Shown one piece after another: positions 35,056-49,235 of a DNA stretch of 64,000 nt. The stretch's first letter is position 1; each line of letters starts with the position of its first letter. The stretch comes from Gelatoporia subvermispora B. Its lineage: Eukaryota; Basidiomycota; Agaricomycetes; Polyporales; Gelatoporiaceae. The DNA lies in contig KB445795.1 of the NCBI GenBank assembly GCA_000320605.2, forward strand, positions 309,867 through 373,866. The letters are read 5' to 3'. The notes beneath the pieces are model-generated. The model saw nothing but the letters and a program-made list of their open reading frames with translations. It was not told where the DNA came from and did no database searches. Position numbers and translations under genes: made by a program.

Positions 35056-36027
35056 ATGAAGAGGAACTTGTAACTGATCTCCATTAATAAATCTCGATTT
35101 AGACCTGAACCTGGGTTCCTTTACGTCTGCTTAGCATTGCTACGACCTGCATCGCAGCACTTTGAATGACGTACTGTTAGCTCATAATGCACTCCCGCCC
35201 AACGGGTCAGATATTGCTGACAGGCGACATCTGATTTGAAATGCAGCGACATGGTATCTGTCAAAGAGGCTCGTCATCATCGTGGGCACCGGATCTCAAG
35301 GTTTGGCGGCGAACCTGTGGTTCCTGAGTCTTTGTCGCCGCTTTCCGACATGACGATGTTGGTGAGTAGTATCTCGACGCCGATGATATCGCGACTGGGT
35401 CAACATATACAATCGCCCTGATTGATTCTTATATAGCTTCGACAGACTCTCCCGGAGGTTTGCCACCGGGCCCGACTTTATCGAGCTTAAGGTTTTACGA
35501 TTAGCATCTCCGATCATGTTTCGATAATATGAGACACTCCCTTGCTGATCCGTCAGCTTGCGATGCCAAGTTTCAGATTATAGTCTCCACTTGAAGAGGT
35601 TTGATCGTACTTACGGGCCACAAAGGCAACAGAGACATGCAGACACGCGAAACTTGATGCGGTTGCTGCGATGCATGCTTCTGAAGCCGCTCGGCGTGAT
35701 CGGTATGCATGATACAGATCAAATCCCCAGAGTGGTCACGTAGCTTGAGCTTGAAAGGCGATCTCCAACTTTACTGGTCATAAGCAGGTCCCTCAAAATA
35801 GAGATTAGTGTCCCCTTACGGCAGCGTCCTAAGAGGCCTCACAGCTCGCGACGTGTGCATCGAGAGGAACGTGTACACGATTTTCGGAACGTTCAGTCGT
35901 GAGACACATCCGAAACAGTCATGTTACAGTAGTAAAACGGAGCATCACAGTGCACGGGCCGCAGTATGCAGACAAGAAATAAATCGGGGACGCTTGCAAC
36001 TTAAACACGCGCACCCTCTTGAGAAAT
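35056..36027. other. No supported gene
   Basis: Upstream of the F-box-type gene and downstream of the basic-region protein. I looked here for a missing F-box exon and found none. Short frames only. Confidence 0.5.
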
Positions 36028-37211
36028 TTATGTCCGCTCTAGCTTACCCGCCACTCCAACTGCCTCTTCCCGTGCCTGGCCTAAACCGGGGTCGATCGTC
36101 CCTACACCGTTCGTGAGTTGTGGCGGTCGCTGCTCTCCTGGCCCAGTAGATGCGTCTAGTGACGGAGGCATGGACGGGGTAGTCGCGGATGCACTTGCTG
36201 CGGAAGCCGAGGCAGTAGAGCCTATCTGGGGTTGTGCATCCGCACCTACGATAGCGGACCGGAAGGGAGAGGGGGCAACAAGGGGTCGGTGAAAGCGGGC
36301 GCGAAAGTCATTGGGCGGTGCTTGTGATGGATCCTGAACGAATGGGTGACCAACATGCTCGCCCATAGGATACGGAGGTGCATTAGGATCTCCAACATTA
36401 GGTCCGTCTGGAGGTTTCGGCGCGTTCGCGGGATGATGCGCAAAATGCATCCGTCGCTAGGTCACTCAATTATCATGATGGTCTCGAGGGACGTGCTGCG
36501 AGAACTCACCTGCTGATCCCAATGGTCCCAAGCTTGCGCAATAATAGGTTCCAGAGAGGCTAGCTCCTCATTGGTCATATTCAGGGATCGTAAAACATGC
36601 TGTTTCAGTAGAGGCGCACAAGAGAATGATAGCAAGAGCGTGGAAGCGAAGGTCTGGCCACCCTGCGGCTGACCCTGAGGGAAGGGTGGTTCATGCATAG
36701 GGTGAGGCGGTGGTGGGTGAGGGTGGGGCGGGATCTCGTGTGGCATAACAGGCTGATACTGTCCCTCGGGGTTCATCCTGTACTGGACGTCCTCCATGCC
36801 CTGGATGATCTCGTTACCCATGTCCAAGCCTAGCTCCCTCAGCTTCCGCGCCTTCACAAGTGCACGGTGTTTGCGCTGTCGCTCTCGAGCGGCCGCACGC
36901 ATCCTCTCGCGTTTCGCCACATCCTCCGGGGAGATGTCGTCTCCTTTGTACTCCGAGAGCGTCGAGGCCACCGAGATTGACGTCGGCTCCACAGGAGGCG
37001 CACCAGCTTGCACCTGAGACAAAGCCAGGATGTTGCTCAGCCCAGCTTGACGGTCTCGTTCACGCTTCCGGCGCTGCCGCTCGGCGGCCTTCTCGCGCTT
37101 GTGTCTCTGGCTAGGAGTCTCGTTTTCTCGCGAGCGTTTTCTCGACGAGGACGGCGTTGGCGGCAGCGTCTGCTGATGCGATGGGTCGTGATGATGAACT
37201 GTTGAATCCAT
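36028..37211 (-). CDS. Basic-region nuclear-type protein
   Basis: Exons 37211-36510 and 36456-36028, 376 aa. After a Ser/Pro-rich start (LPPTPSSSRKRSRENE) there is a strongly basic helix (RHKREKAAERQRRKRERD) like a bZIP or homeobox-adjacent basic region. A second basic helix follows (KRERMRAAARERQRKHRAL). No leucine heptad follows either, so a true bZIP is not supported. Later parts are His/Pro-rich (PHPHPPPPHPMH), a helical segment LKQHVLRSLNMTNEELASLE, and a Pro/Ala/Ser-rich tail. It is probably nuclear and perhaps DNA- or RNA-binding; I do not recognise the family. A GTAAGC just before the stop at 36028 could be a donor for a further 3' exon. Confidence 0.7.
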
Positions 37212-37488
37212 GGTTGAAATACGTATGATATTGTGTCCTGATCCCTCCTGCGGTGACCGTTACAGCTGCTTGCTCCTTTCCGTCGGGGAGTCGAGTGACA
37301 AGTCGTGACGAGAGAGTGACAAAGGTGAACCAAACACTGTCACATGTGTTTATATAGAACCTGTGGCGTGGGAATGTCCGCGGCTGCAGTCTCCGGTGCC
37401 ATTCGTACTCAGTAAATCCATCTCCCGTTCAACGCAGCCCTTCAACGCACGGAAACCTTGTTGCTCGGGGCACATTACAATAGTACTT

Positions 37489-39166
<1,678 letters not shown>

Positions 39167-39749
39167 CGTCGAACGAAGACTCTGTCTCGGCAGAGCGCCT
39201 CAGATCAGATAAGAGCTTGGTCAAAGCCCGAAGGAGCTGGTGGTTGTAAACTCTGTATGCTGAACGTTTTACGACGATGCCATCTCAGCGAGTCATGTAT
39301 CGCTCATCTAATCTTATCGCCTTCACGCGCCACATCGCCCGACAAATCCGTCGGGCCGCTCTCGCGCCTGCGCCTCGGTGTCAATTGGACGCGCTTTCCT
39401 TGGCCACAGCAGGCTAGACCCACATATGAACTAATTTCCAGCGATTCGTAAAGTATGAGCATCAAGTCTATTCGATAATATGGAGACACAAGTGGGGGGA
39501 ATCAGAGCATGCCATAGCGTCCTAATCGTACAGTCCCCAACCAACTCCGCGAACCCCTCCGTGAGAATATACCATGCCATTAGTGAGAGTACAGTTGGTA
39601 AATCACCGAAACCCATGCAGATATGGTTGAATAACGAAAGTGTGGGGGAGAGCCTATATGAGCAGAGATGTGGGAGAATCGATACAACAAAGGAACGTGG
39701 ATCAGCAGCAAAGCAGGGGTAGTATGAGCACAAACAACACCAGTCAATT
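39167..39749. other. Intergenic region
   Basis: Between the 5' end of adenylosuccinate synthetase and the 3' end of the flippase, both on the minus strand. No gene or element recognised. Confidence 0.5.
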
Positions 39750-42700
39750 TCATGAAGTATCGTGATGGTCCTGGTCCGGAGGCGGTGGCTCCGAAGTAGA
39801 GGCCTCTTCTACTAGCGAGGGTTGCGGCGGTTTCTTTCTCCTGAGAGAACGCGGTAGAGAGAACGACGGGACGTGCCGCTTTTTCCGTCTCGTCTGCTGC
39901 TGCTGCTGAGACTGTCGTTCTGACAGGTTGCTCTGCAGCCGACGGAGGGCGACACCGTTCTCCTCGGTGGCAAAATCGAAGCCTCGGTGAATCGAGCGGA
40001 GACCGGTTGCCATGTCGGTCTGGCTGGCGTGGGGATGATTGAGGCGACGACCACTGGCAGAGGAGCGGCGGCGGTCCATCTGGCTGAGCGGCCTGCGCAG
40101 GCGGGAGAGGCCTCCCAGTCCGCGGTCCTTCTCAAAGTCACGGTCAGGTTGGATCTTGTGCAACCAGCGTACGCGATCGATGTCGCTGGTAATGTAACCA
40201 AACTCGTACGCCTTCCAAATATAGCGAGGAAGAATTGCGATGACAACGGTGAGGATCATCCCGAACCAGAACTCAGGCGACTGGAACAGGAAGTGATTGT
40301 TGCCGTAGATATCAGAGGCAAGCTCGCTCGGGGGTAACGCATTGTACACCAGCTGTACATGCAACTGTGAGTATGTTAGCTTCTCTCCTGCGAAACGAGA
40401 CGTACTGTGTAGACCCAGAGGAGGACAGGACCGAGCGCCACAGCGAAGAACACCCAGCCGGTCCAGACAGCAATGTTGAGACCATTGAACAGGTTCGACG
40501 CGAGGGCCGCAGCGAAAACCATAGTCTGGTGTTCATCAGCAAGTAAGATCAGAGGTAGACAAGTTGAAGCTTACTGTGGAGAACTCGTATATATACACAT
40601 CGTAACCGTCCCGGCGGGCGGAGGTCGTGGAATACGAGTACAGAGTCAGGAAGAAGACAAGGGCAGACTAAGAGCCAGATGTCAGACAAGGACCCTTTAC
40701 GTTACATGCATGAAGAAGCTTACCTGGACAACACCGTCAAACATGTATACGAGGAACAGGCCCATGCCAAAGTATTTCCCTTCTCGACTGGGACGGTACA
40801 GCTCGGGTAGAGCCATGAGAACATGGTCGTCTAGGTCGTTGTCAGTAAGCGCACTGCCGTGGACTGTAACAATTGACATACCCGCTATCCGGTCGAATAG
40901 TCCCATGGCAATCGGAGGCGCGATCGTCCAGAACGTGTTCCAGAAGAGTAGGTAGGTATACTCCATGACGCTATGATGCCATCATCAGACGTCTACCGCT
41001 GCATGACCTTGACAGAGACTTACTATTCACTACTCCAAGCGCAGTAGATCTGGAACCACCATAGGACACCGATACAAATGATGTTCTTGTAGAAGAAGTT
41101 GACGATCCTAAAGAACGCGGGGAAGTGAGCTACCTAATACAATATTAGGTATACCAAATAGGCGCACATATTGCCGTTGCGAGCGTAAGACCAATGCCCA
41201 TGCACAAGCAGCAATCGCTTCAAGAAGCGGAACTGGATCTCTGTCAGCATGAGTCTCTCCCTAACAACCACCAGGCACTCACCTGCCCAATGGCATAATC
41301 GGACGAGTTGACCGCTTGCAGACCCTCTTCACCAGAGATACCAACGCCAACGTCTGCGGCCTGGATCATACTGACGTCGTTCGCACCGTCACCAATCGCC
41401 AGTGTCATCGCACCCAGCCCGTCCTTCACGAGGCGGACGACGAGAGCCTTCTGGAGCGGCGAGACACGACAGCAGATGACACCTTCGCACTGCATTGCGA
41501 GCCGGAGCAGTAGATACTTCGAACGCTCGTCGTCAAGAGCCTAATGTACCCCTGTCAGGGGCTACCGGCCATATAAAAGGAGAAGGAATGCACATACAGA
41601 ACCGAGAGCAGCACCGTCGATGACAAGCACGAATCCACCCGGACGCTCGCCGTTGTTATGCCCGACGATGTCAGACACTCCGGTGTTGACACGATGCAAA
41701 GGATAGCCCATCGACGGCGAGGGCAGCGACGTCGTCGGGTCCTCCGAAACACCCTCTTCCTCGAGAATGCCACTAGTAGGGAAGAAGTCCTGGACGGCAG
41801 TGTACATTTGGGACCAGACGCTCTTCAAACCGCTCCCGCGGACAATGATGATGTTGTTATCGCGCTGGATCAGGTTCGTGCTGTGGCCGATGGCTGACAC
41901 GAGAATAAGCATGCAAACGAGATCGCCCGAGGAACGACAGCTCACCTATGGCGGTCTCGAGCTTGTCGCCTGTAGCAACCCAGATCTTGATCCCGGCCTC
42001 CTTGAGGTCAGCAATGGTCTCTGGCACACCATCCTGCAGACGATCCTCGATGGCCGTCGCACCCAGTAACTCAAGGTCTTGCTCTAGCTTCTCACACGCC
42101 GCATCGACATTGTCTTCTCGGTTTTTAAGCGACGTGATAGCGTGGTGGTACTCCTCAGCCCACTCCTCGTAGACGTCCTCTGTTATCACATGTCAGCGCA
42201 CATCGCGCGGCAGTGGCAACCTACGCACCAGGGATGACCTTCCACGCAAGGGTAAGCGTCCGCAATCCCTCGCCAGCGAACATATCCAAATGCTGCTCCG
42301 TCGTCTTCTTCAACTCATCATCCCCGGCCCTGAGGCGCTCAAAGATAACATTGTCCGCGCCCTTCGTCAGCAAGTATATCTTCCCATCCTGCTCGTCCAT
42401 CTTCCTTATGACCACGCTCATGCGCTTGCGCGCCGAGTTGAACTCGAGGATATGCAACAGCTGGAACTGCTCGAGCTCCTGCGCGAACGGGTTCTGCAAC
42501 CGCAAGGTATCGCGCTCACGCCCACGGAACACCCAGCCGACGTCCGCCGCAGCCTGCACGAGCGCGGCCTCGTCCGGGCTCTGCGCCTTGTACTCGAGCG
42601 CGCCGGTCTCGGGGTCCACAGCGACGAGCGCAGTGTGGCACAGCGCGAGCGTCGTCCAGAAACCGTACATCCGCTCCGCCTCGCGCGAGCGGCCCGAATC

Positions 42701-44708
42701 CGGCGACGCGCCAACGGCAGCTGCGACGTCGGCGGCGAGCGTGGAGTCCCGGAAGCGCGCGAGGACACCCTGAGCCAACTGCACGGCGCTGGCGCCAAGT
42801 GGATCGGGTGTGTCCTCGGAGCTGGGTGACGTGCATTTCTTGGGGGACCGGGTGCTGGACGTTGTTCGCGAGAGCTCCGCATCGGAGAGCACCTCGACTT
42901 TGTGTGGGACCTCGTCATTCTCCTCGGATTCTGGGTCACCCTTGTAGACGGTTCCTCCAACCGAGCATTGCCGGAACACCATGGCATTCTGCAATCGAGG
43001 TAAGCATGTGTGAGAATATGCGCCATACGAGGACAAATACCTGAGTCAGGGTACCCGTCTTGTCAGAGAAGATGTACTCAATCTGACCCAAATCATCTGA
43101 TAAATTCCAGCTACGGGCAAGGGTCGGCTGTTCCGTCTTCTCGTAGTAAATTTCCCTGTCGAAGTAGATGAACAGTGCTTGGCACGTCCGGACGACCTCG
43201 ATGGAGATGTACAGCGAGATGGGAATAATGTTCTGGAAGCTAGACGGGATAGCGATGAGCCAAAAATAGGTAGAGGAGCGGCGGGAACGCCACGTACGTG
43301 ATCAGAGCAAACGCGAAAGTGACCAATCCGTTGATGTGCGGATTATCACTCTTTTGGTTGTCATTGTACAGCCATGGCGCACTCAGGGGGTAATAATGCT
43401 GCTCAAGGAGTGCATCCGCAATCGCGCACGCGACAGCCATGACAGCGAGGAGGGCCAAATTAACGAACCTGTATCAGAAGCGCCGTCAGCATACTCACAG
43501 CCCCGTTCTCATGTGAAAATGGATACGCACACTTGGGGGTTCATCTGACGCTCCACCTTGCTGCGCTTACTGGGCGCTCCGCCCGAGTTGAGCACAATCT
43601 TCGAGTCCTCCCCAGTGAAAAGGACGATGCCGATGACCCAATGCGTGTTTCGGAGGACGGTTCCACGGAGTAGGATCTGTTGCAGGTCGACGGAGGACTT
43701 GGTCCCGTCCTCCTTTACGACGGCAGCGTTGAGCTTGTAGAGATTGTTATCCGGGCGGTCGCACTCGACGCGGAATGCGTTCCGCTTGTCGGAACATGTA
43801 GTGGCAGAGCGTAAATGTGTGAGGACGGGCGATGCGTTCCGGGACTTGAGATTCGTCTCTCCGTCTAAGTTCTTCGTCTCGACGTACGCCACGTTCTCCT
43901 CCTCCGAGGTAGCGCAGATGAGGATGTCCGCCGGAAATGACTCGTTGTCCATAATCTTCACGAAGTCACCCACCCGCAGATCCTCCCAAATCGTCTTCTT
44001 CCAATGCGGCCGCTCCGAGAAGTCTATGCTCTGACTCCGACTACGGAACCGATGGATTTCTTCTACGGGAACTGAGTCGTCACCACTGTCGTATTCCCTA
44101 TCGTCTTCAGGGGGTGCCTGCTGCGCCTCCTCATCCTTGGTCGGCTTCTTTCCCGAACGTTTCAGTCTGGGCGGGATGCCCGGAACGAACGTCTTGCTCT
44201 TCCCTTTGACAAAGTTCGGGTTGTGGAACTCGCCGCCGGCGAGGACACGCACTGTGGAGTAGTTGACGCGGCGGTCAGACTGATGCCGTTTGACGTCCTC
44301 GTAGCCATCCTTGAGCATGGTAATGCCAAGGACGATGAGCAAGGGGAGGATGACAAGACCGGGTGATACTGTCGGGAAGATAGGGAAGAACTGAAGGATA
44401 GCAATTCCGAGGAAGAAAATGTTTGCGATTCTGCGGAATTGCTCAAGGAGATTGCGCGGGACGAAAGTGATGATAGTGTATTTGGATGTGATGACTTGGT
44501 TAGAATGGTAAATGTGTTCTTTCTTGATTCGTTGCTTCTGGTCATAATAGTCTTCGGGCAGAGGTTGGTTGACATAGACAACACGAGGAGGCCCGGGCTC
44601 CCGTTTGCGCGAGAAGAGAGTCTCGATGTCGGTGTACTTGTTTATTTTGTCATACCATGATGCAAACTTTGAGCGATTTCCGCCCTTGTAAGCGAGCTGC
44701 TTCCCCAT
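39750..44708 (-). CDS. P4-type ATPase, phospholipid flippase (DNF1/DNF2-like)
   Basis: Fourteen exons: 44708-43531, 43468-43298, 43239-43041, 42988-42229, 42179-41946, 41893-41598, 41540-41283, 41232-41168, 41107-41024, 40970-40882, 40830-40724, 40667-40575, 40525-40406 and 40364-39750, 1422 aa. It moves aminophospholipids to the cytosolic leaflet at the plasma membrane or Golgi, normally with a CDC50-type subunit. Diagnostic parts: [17 protein letters not shown] before TM1; DGETNLKSR in the actuator domain; DKTGTLTQ with the phosphorylated Asp near residue 509; [43 protein letters not shown]; and a C-terminal membrane bundle. The last exon encodes TM10 and a basic, Gln-rich cytosolic tail. 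The N-terminal region is expanded by an acidic insert, as in the DNF group. All exon phases are consistent. Confidence 0.95.
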
Positions 44709-47648
44709 GGGTGCAAGGTAGAGAGGGTGCGCTCAGCAGACGAGCAGGGAGGAAGAGAGTAGCATGAGGAGCGGTACAGAGATTGAGGGGTTCGCACAGG
44801 AGTGGGCCTGAGTGGTCAGCGTCCTGACTCTGACATCAGCAGGCGGCATCCACGGCACGTGCCGCGCGTTCTTACCCGACCCAACGCCGCCGGCTCCTCT
44901 CCTATCTTGTTGTTTCCTTTCCGCAACGACTGCGCCGCTCGACGCCAGGCACAGCATCCTACTAATTCGTACTTTCATTTCTCCTCTCTTTCCTGTGTTT
45001 GATTTTGCACCGCAGGCCCATCATACAAAGCAGTCCGGGGTCGGCCGAGCGCATCGCACCCCGATCCGACCTCCGATTCTCTCGCCTGTAATCGGCGTTC
45101 TTACGAGAGCCATTATTTGTCCGGTCCAGCCACCCGGTCCTCCGACTCGACTCGATCACGCACCCGCCGTCACCAACTGCCGCCTCCTTATACCGACATC
45201 CATACCGACGACCCGCATTCGAATGCATTTGCATATTCTTACCTTTACAACGGCGAACTGTTCGCCCTCGCCCGGTCGCAGTTGATTCCTGATATTCCAC
45301 CAGATTCCGGGCGCTCCTTCTTCGGCCATGCGCTCTCACTCCCGAGTGCCACAAACGCCCCACAGCCCCAGCCAGTGCGTGTCGTACACGGTGTCTGCAG
45401 GGTGGACGTTACAACGCGCAAGCAGTACGCAGTCTGGAGAGTAGTGCCAATTGCGATGACCCACAGTATGACCGCGCAGCATATTACTCACACCCAGATG
45501 GTAAGGGTCGCGCATCTATCACTGCTGACGCATCATGGACACGGCAACTAGTCATCCCAATGATCGATCTTGCACACGTATCATATGATGTGGCGTGTCC
45601 CCTTTCGCATACTGAACCTCTCACCTTGTCTCGAAGAGTTGGCGAGACCATTAAAATGGACAAACCAAATGAGATTCTTCCCTACTGCGAGTTGTGCATC
45701 ATTGCGGCGCCTAATATCTACTTTCGAGGTAGCAACCGGGCGTACATTTCTGCAGCAGTCTCTGATCATCCTTCAAGATGTATCACAGCGATATCAATTC
45801 GGAGCCTCGGAGGTATACGGTGTTACACCATGCGCACCTTCTACTTCCCGGCAAGAGTAATTCCTAGAGTCTGTCCCGAGGTTCTAGTCCCAGGCTGATT
45901 CGGAAAAGCTTTCTCATGGCTCTGCGGGGTTGAAGCGGAAATAGGACGTGCCGTATCAGAAGGGCCCCGTGCGCAAGCCAAGAAAGCCAGGGGAATTGCG
46001 AGCCGTTCGTCGCCGTCTATATGCCGAGCTCTAGTGGTGAATATCCTAAATGTTCGACGGTCGTCCTCGATGCACGCAAGACGCACATGGTATGATGTCA
46101 CCAGAGGACGAGGGGCAACCACGATGCTAGAGAACGGGCCCAAGAGATGTTGCTCGACTTGGTAGTCGTCCTTCCCATTCTGGCGAGAAGGGGGTCTTGG
46201 GCTCCCGGAGAGCTCTGCGACCGCGGGTGGTTGAATTCGTGTGACGCGTCGGGGCGCGCTCATTGACGCGGTGCACGTGACAGCGGCGCGCATACACGCT
46301 TCCGGCGCTCGCCGGCCTGTTCAACTCGCCACAGACGCGTCCGGACACAGTCTCAACCAGATACATCCGCGCTCGGATGCCCTTGGCGAGCGACTTCATT
46401 CATGTTACGCCCGCGTTCGTGTTGCCGTGCTACCTTGACTGAACGGTGGTTGCGAGTTGCGATTTCCATACAAATTCCGTACAGGCCGCCGGGCGGGGGC
46501 TGAGTCAGAGACTCGACGAGTTATAGTCGAGTCCCTGCGGAGTGTCGGATCCAGCAAGCGAGGCGGGTTGCCGGGTCCTATGTGCACAAGGTAAGCTAGC
46601 TCAAGAAATCTGCCAAACTCATCTATTTCACGATACACTGCGCTTTGACATCGCCATTGGGACTAAGGAGCTGTCGCTCGATAACATTGATAAGGGTAGT
46701 CTGATACTAGCAGCTGTCACGTCCATAGAGCACCCAGTTACCGACAATCACGTCGGCGTATATGGATAGAACAGCTCAGAAAGGTAATGGCCGATGCATT
46801 TCGGTCATTGAGAACTGTATCCGTTATTTGTGAGAAAACACTGAAAGCTATCCAACCTGTACAGCTCAGATGCAAATTATGGTCTCGAATTGAACCAACG
46901 CACGATCCTTCTGCAAACACCCGGATTACAGCGGTACCTGCAATGGGTCCCTTATTTGAGTGGATATCTGCTCGCATCGTGACAAGCGGGATTTTCTTGG
47001 ACCGCACAAGTCCCCTCGCAGCAGGGAAAGTGCCCTCTGGAACAAGCTGCACAAGCTCGCGAAGCAGTGGGACGCGCTCCCCGCAAAGGGCATTATGGTA
47101 CTGTGTGCCGATGAGGCCGCTGCGGGATAGTTCCGGTACTGCCATCTGGGCTCAATCGCGTCGGCAGTGTTCGACCTCAGCAAGTACAACTCTAGGAGTG
47201 GGCCCGCGGCGGTGGCGCGTGGTAGAGTGTGTGCCAGAGCGAGCGGTAAGAGATCAAGTCTCGTCTTGAATATTAAGGCGGCTTCAATCACCTGCAATCG
47301 ATCAAGCATTCTAGCAAGTCTCCGGTACTTTGGTAGGTCTTACTCGACAGAGTTTGACCGATCACATCTTCGAGCTTGCGCGCAATGTGACCGACACCCG
47401 CACTCGATAACCGAGGATTACGGGACAGTCTCGCTGCGCCGAAGAAGGAATCCCAACACTGTCATCGCACACTTAAAACAGGTTATGGTTGCGCAAAGGC
47501 ATATCATACATAGCAGAGCAGCTCAGTATACCGTATCACAATCTAGCTCCTTGGGTTTGTTGACATCCTCCTGTGTTGTTGCTGATCCTGCTAGACATCA
47601 ACGCGATCGCTCTTATCTCCATTTATATGCTCGACTCACGCGGCACAG
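44709..47648. other. Gene-poor interval with possible coding remnants
   Basis: About 2.9 kb without a gene I can support. A plus-strand frame at 45117-45551 (145 aa, with NAFAYSYLYNGELFALARS) and a minus-strand frame at 45841-46293 (with RIFTTRARHIDGDERLAIP) read smoothly but match no family I know. A plus-strand piece at about 46980-47112 reads ALWNKLHKLAKQWDALPAK and is followed by a stop; it looks like a gene remnant. A diverged repeat shared with 56.3-56.7 kb lies at about 46420-46700. Confidence 0.45.
46420..46700 (+). repeat. Diverged repeat, unit 1 (pair at 56.4 kb)
   Basis: Order-conserved similarity to 56380-56660: a shared block ending TTGACTGAAC then GCGAG, a GGGTCCTA block, and a coding-like block reading LRFDIAIG and then DNID. 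In the second unit the last block reads LHFDIAIW and DNID. Differences fall partly at third positions, so both probably descend from the same lost gene. An 8-bp perfect hairpin (46510-46533) lies inside this unit only. Confidence 0.5.
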
Positions 47649-47869
47649 TTACTCCTCATCTGCCTTAGCGAAAGTAAACGGCCAAATCCCTGCAATCACG
47701 GAAGGGTCAGTGACATGATGAGTACTAAACGAATTGAAGGCTGACCAGTGGGTTCCGGACCTGCAGCACGTCCTACATTGTTTTCAATGGCAGGGGCATA
47801 CCCCGCAGACACTGCGACGATGGCGAGCGCAATGATGCAAATGCTAGAGAATTGGGTGATGAAACGCAT
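47649..47869 (-). CDS. Small secreted peptide precursor
   Basis: Exons 47869-47746 and 47689-47649, 54 aa, joined over a 56-nt intron with a perfect CACTGAC branch. The N-terminus MRFITQFSS plus a hydrophobic run ending AVSA is a good signal peptide (cleavage after about residue 22), leaving about 32 residues. The mature part begins GYAPAIEN and ends IWPFTFAKADEE; it has no Cys and no dibasic site, but carries Tyr, Trp and two Phe. A TATA box of the form GGTATAAAAAGCC lies about 52 nt upstream, closely resembling that of the repeat precursor at 53880. It marks the left edge of the UstYa cluster. It could be a second modified-peptide precursor or a small effector-like protein; I do not recognise a family. 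Confidence 0.7.
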
Positions 47870-47920
47870 GCTTGTCACTTGAAGATGAAGATGCTGCTCG
47901 GACAGTGTCGCCTGAATGGC

Positions 47921-47928
47921 TTTTTATA
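47921..47928 (-). promoter_or_regulatory. TATA box of the small secreted peptide
   Basis: TATAAAAA on the minus strand within GGTATAAAAAGCC, about 52 nt upstream of the ATG at 47869. The core and its flanks match the promoter of the repeat precursor gene. Confidence 0.65.
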
Positions 47929-49235
47929 CCGCTCTGACTCCCTGGTCATGGCTCCCTCAGCCGGTGCCATCCTTCGGCCTACCCCCTGGCAAAGCACTCC
48001 TACGAGATTAGGATATGACTGCGGAGTCAATTTGCCACCAACTTTCTGTCAGGACCAGGGTGTTTAGGTGAATAGGGTCAGAACGTGGTACCGAAAATAG
48101 GTGCGAATGTCCGATTCGAACCCGGCTTCATATCGATTGGTCATATTATAGAGCTAGCATTTCCTGTTCTCAAATACTTCCATGCCATAAATTTTACGCA
48201 CTCCACCAAAACCATAACAGAGGTTGTTGAACCGTCTACTATGGCAAAGGCGGCTACAGCTACGAGTCAACTGAATGAGGCCCGATATCAGAAGAAGCCT
48301 CTGACTTCTTGAATGTATCAATTGTCTTGTCCTATCCACCAGTCCACGATCTTATAATTGTTTGCTTGACACGGAATGCGTGCTGATAGAAGCCGTGTGC
48401 TTGACTTCTTTCTATTCGCATAGTGGATCCTAATATGATAGCCCGCCGGCGACGATTCTTGTCTGGCGCACAAGTCCCATCGACGGTGAAGCTTGAAGCG
48501 TTGCTGTCAACTCGCTCAACACGGTATCTCATGCAAGTCGCGCCCGACCTGGTTTCTTTCGGCACCAATCCTTCCTCAGTCTACAGAGTAGGTATTGTGC
48601 ATACTTATACGATACAAATCATCGCCTGGTATGACTCGTGCTACGAGGGCAATTACTGGAACTTTTTAAGTATGTGAATTATCCATCTTTCCGTGCAGAC
48701 CCCGGTTCTTAACACGGTCTACGCTGCGCCAGCAACTTCCGCTAAGGGAGAAAATTTAGTTAAGACGAGTAAAATAATATCTCGCACCACGCTCATATAA
48801 CTGATAGAACACGTCTATGATAGCGCAACATTCTCCCGATGGAGTCGAGGTGCTGTCCGACACGTGGCACCAACTATACGTACTGTGAACGTACGTACTC
48901 TGTGCCTATATCTGTGATAGCGAACAAATAGGGTTGGGACTGCTGACAGCCTCCTCTGCCTCAATGAATGGACGTGTGGTCATAGCAGGACATTCTCTTG
49001 CAGTTTCAATGCCTGAAGTTTGGAGTCAGAATTGCCGACATGCACCTTGTCATAGAGATGGCGTCAGCAGGAACATCTTCATGGAATAAGTATTTACTTG
49101 TTCTCTTTTCGAGAGTTCGCTCGATTTTGAAGTGCAACGCAGCAGACGAGCTGAATATTGCATAATTCAAGACAAACGTTATGCTCTACGGCGACGACAC
49201 GAAATTCAACAAAGTACAATTAGGGGGAAGATATA
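47929..49235. other. No supported gene
   Basis: Between the small secreted peptide and the first UstYa gene. Only short frames; I searched it for further short precursors with signal peptides and saw none. Confidence 0.45.

Noticed and set aside
46510..46533. Perfect 8-bp hairpin
   Set aside because: It lies in decayed repeat sequence, has no U-tract or promoter context and may be chance.
48085..48130. tRNA-like T-arm sequence on the minus strand
   Set aside because: A GGTTCGAATC-type loop is present but no matching acceptor, D or anticodon arms fold around it.
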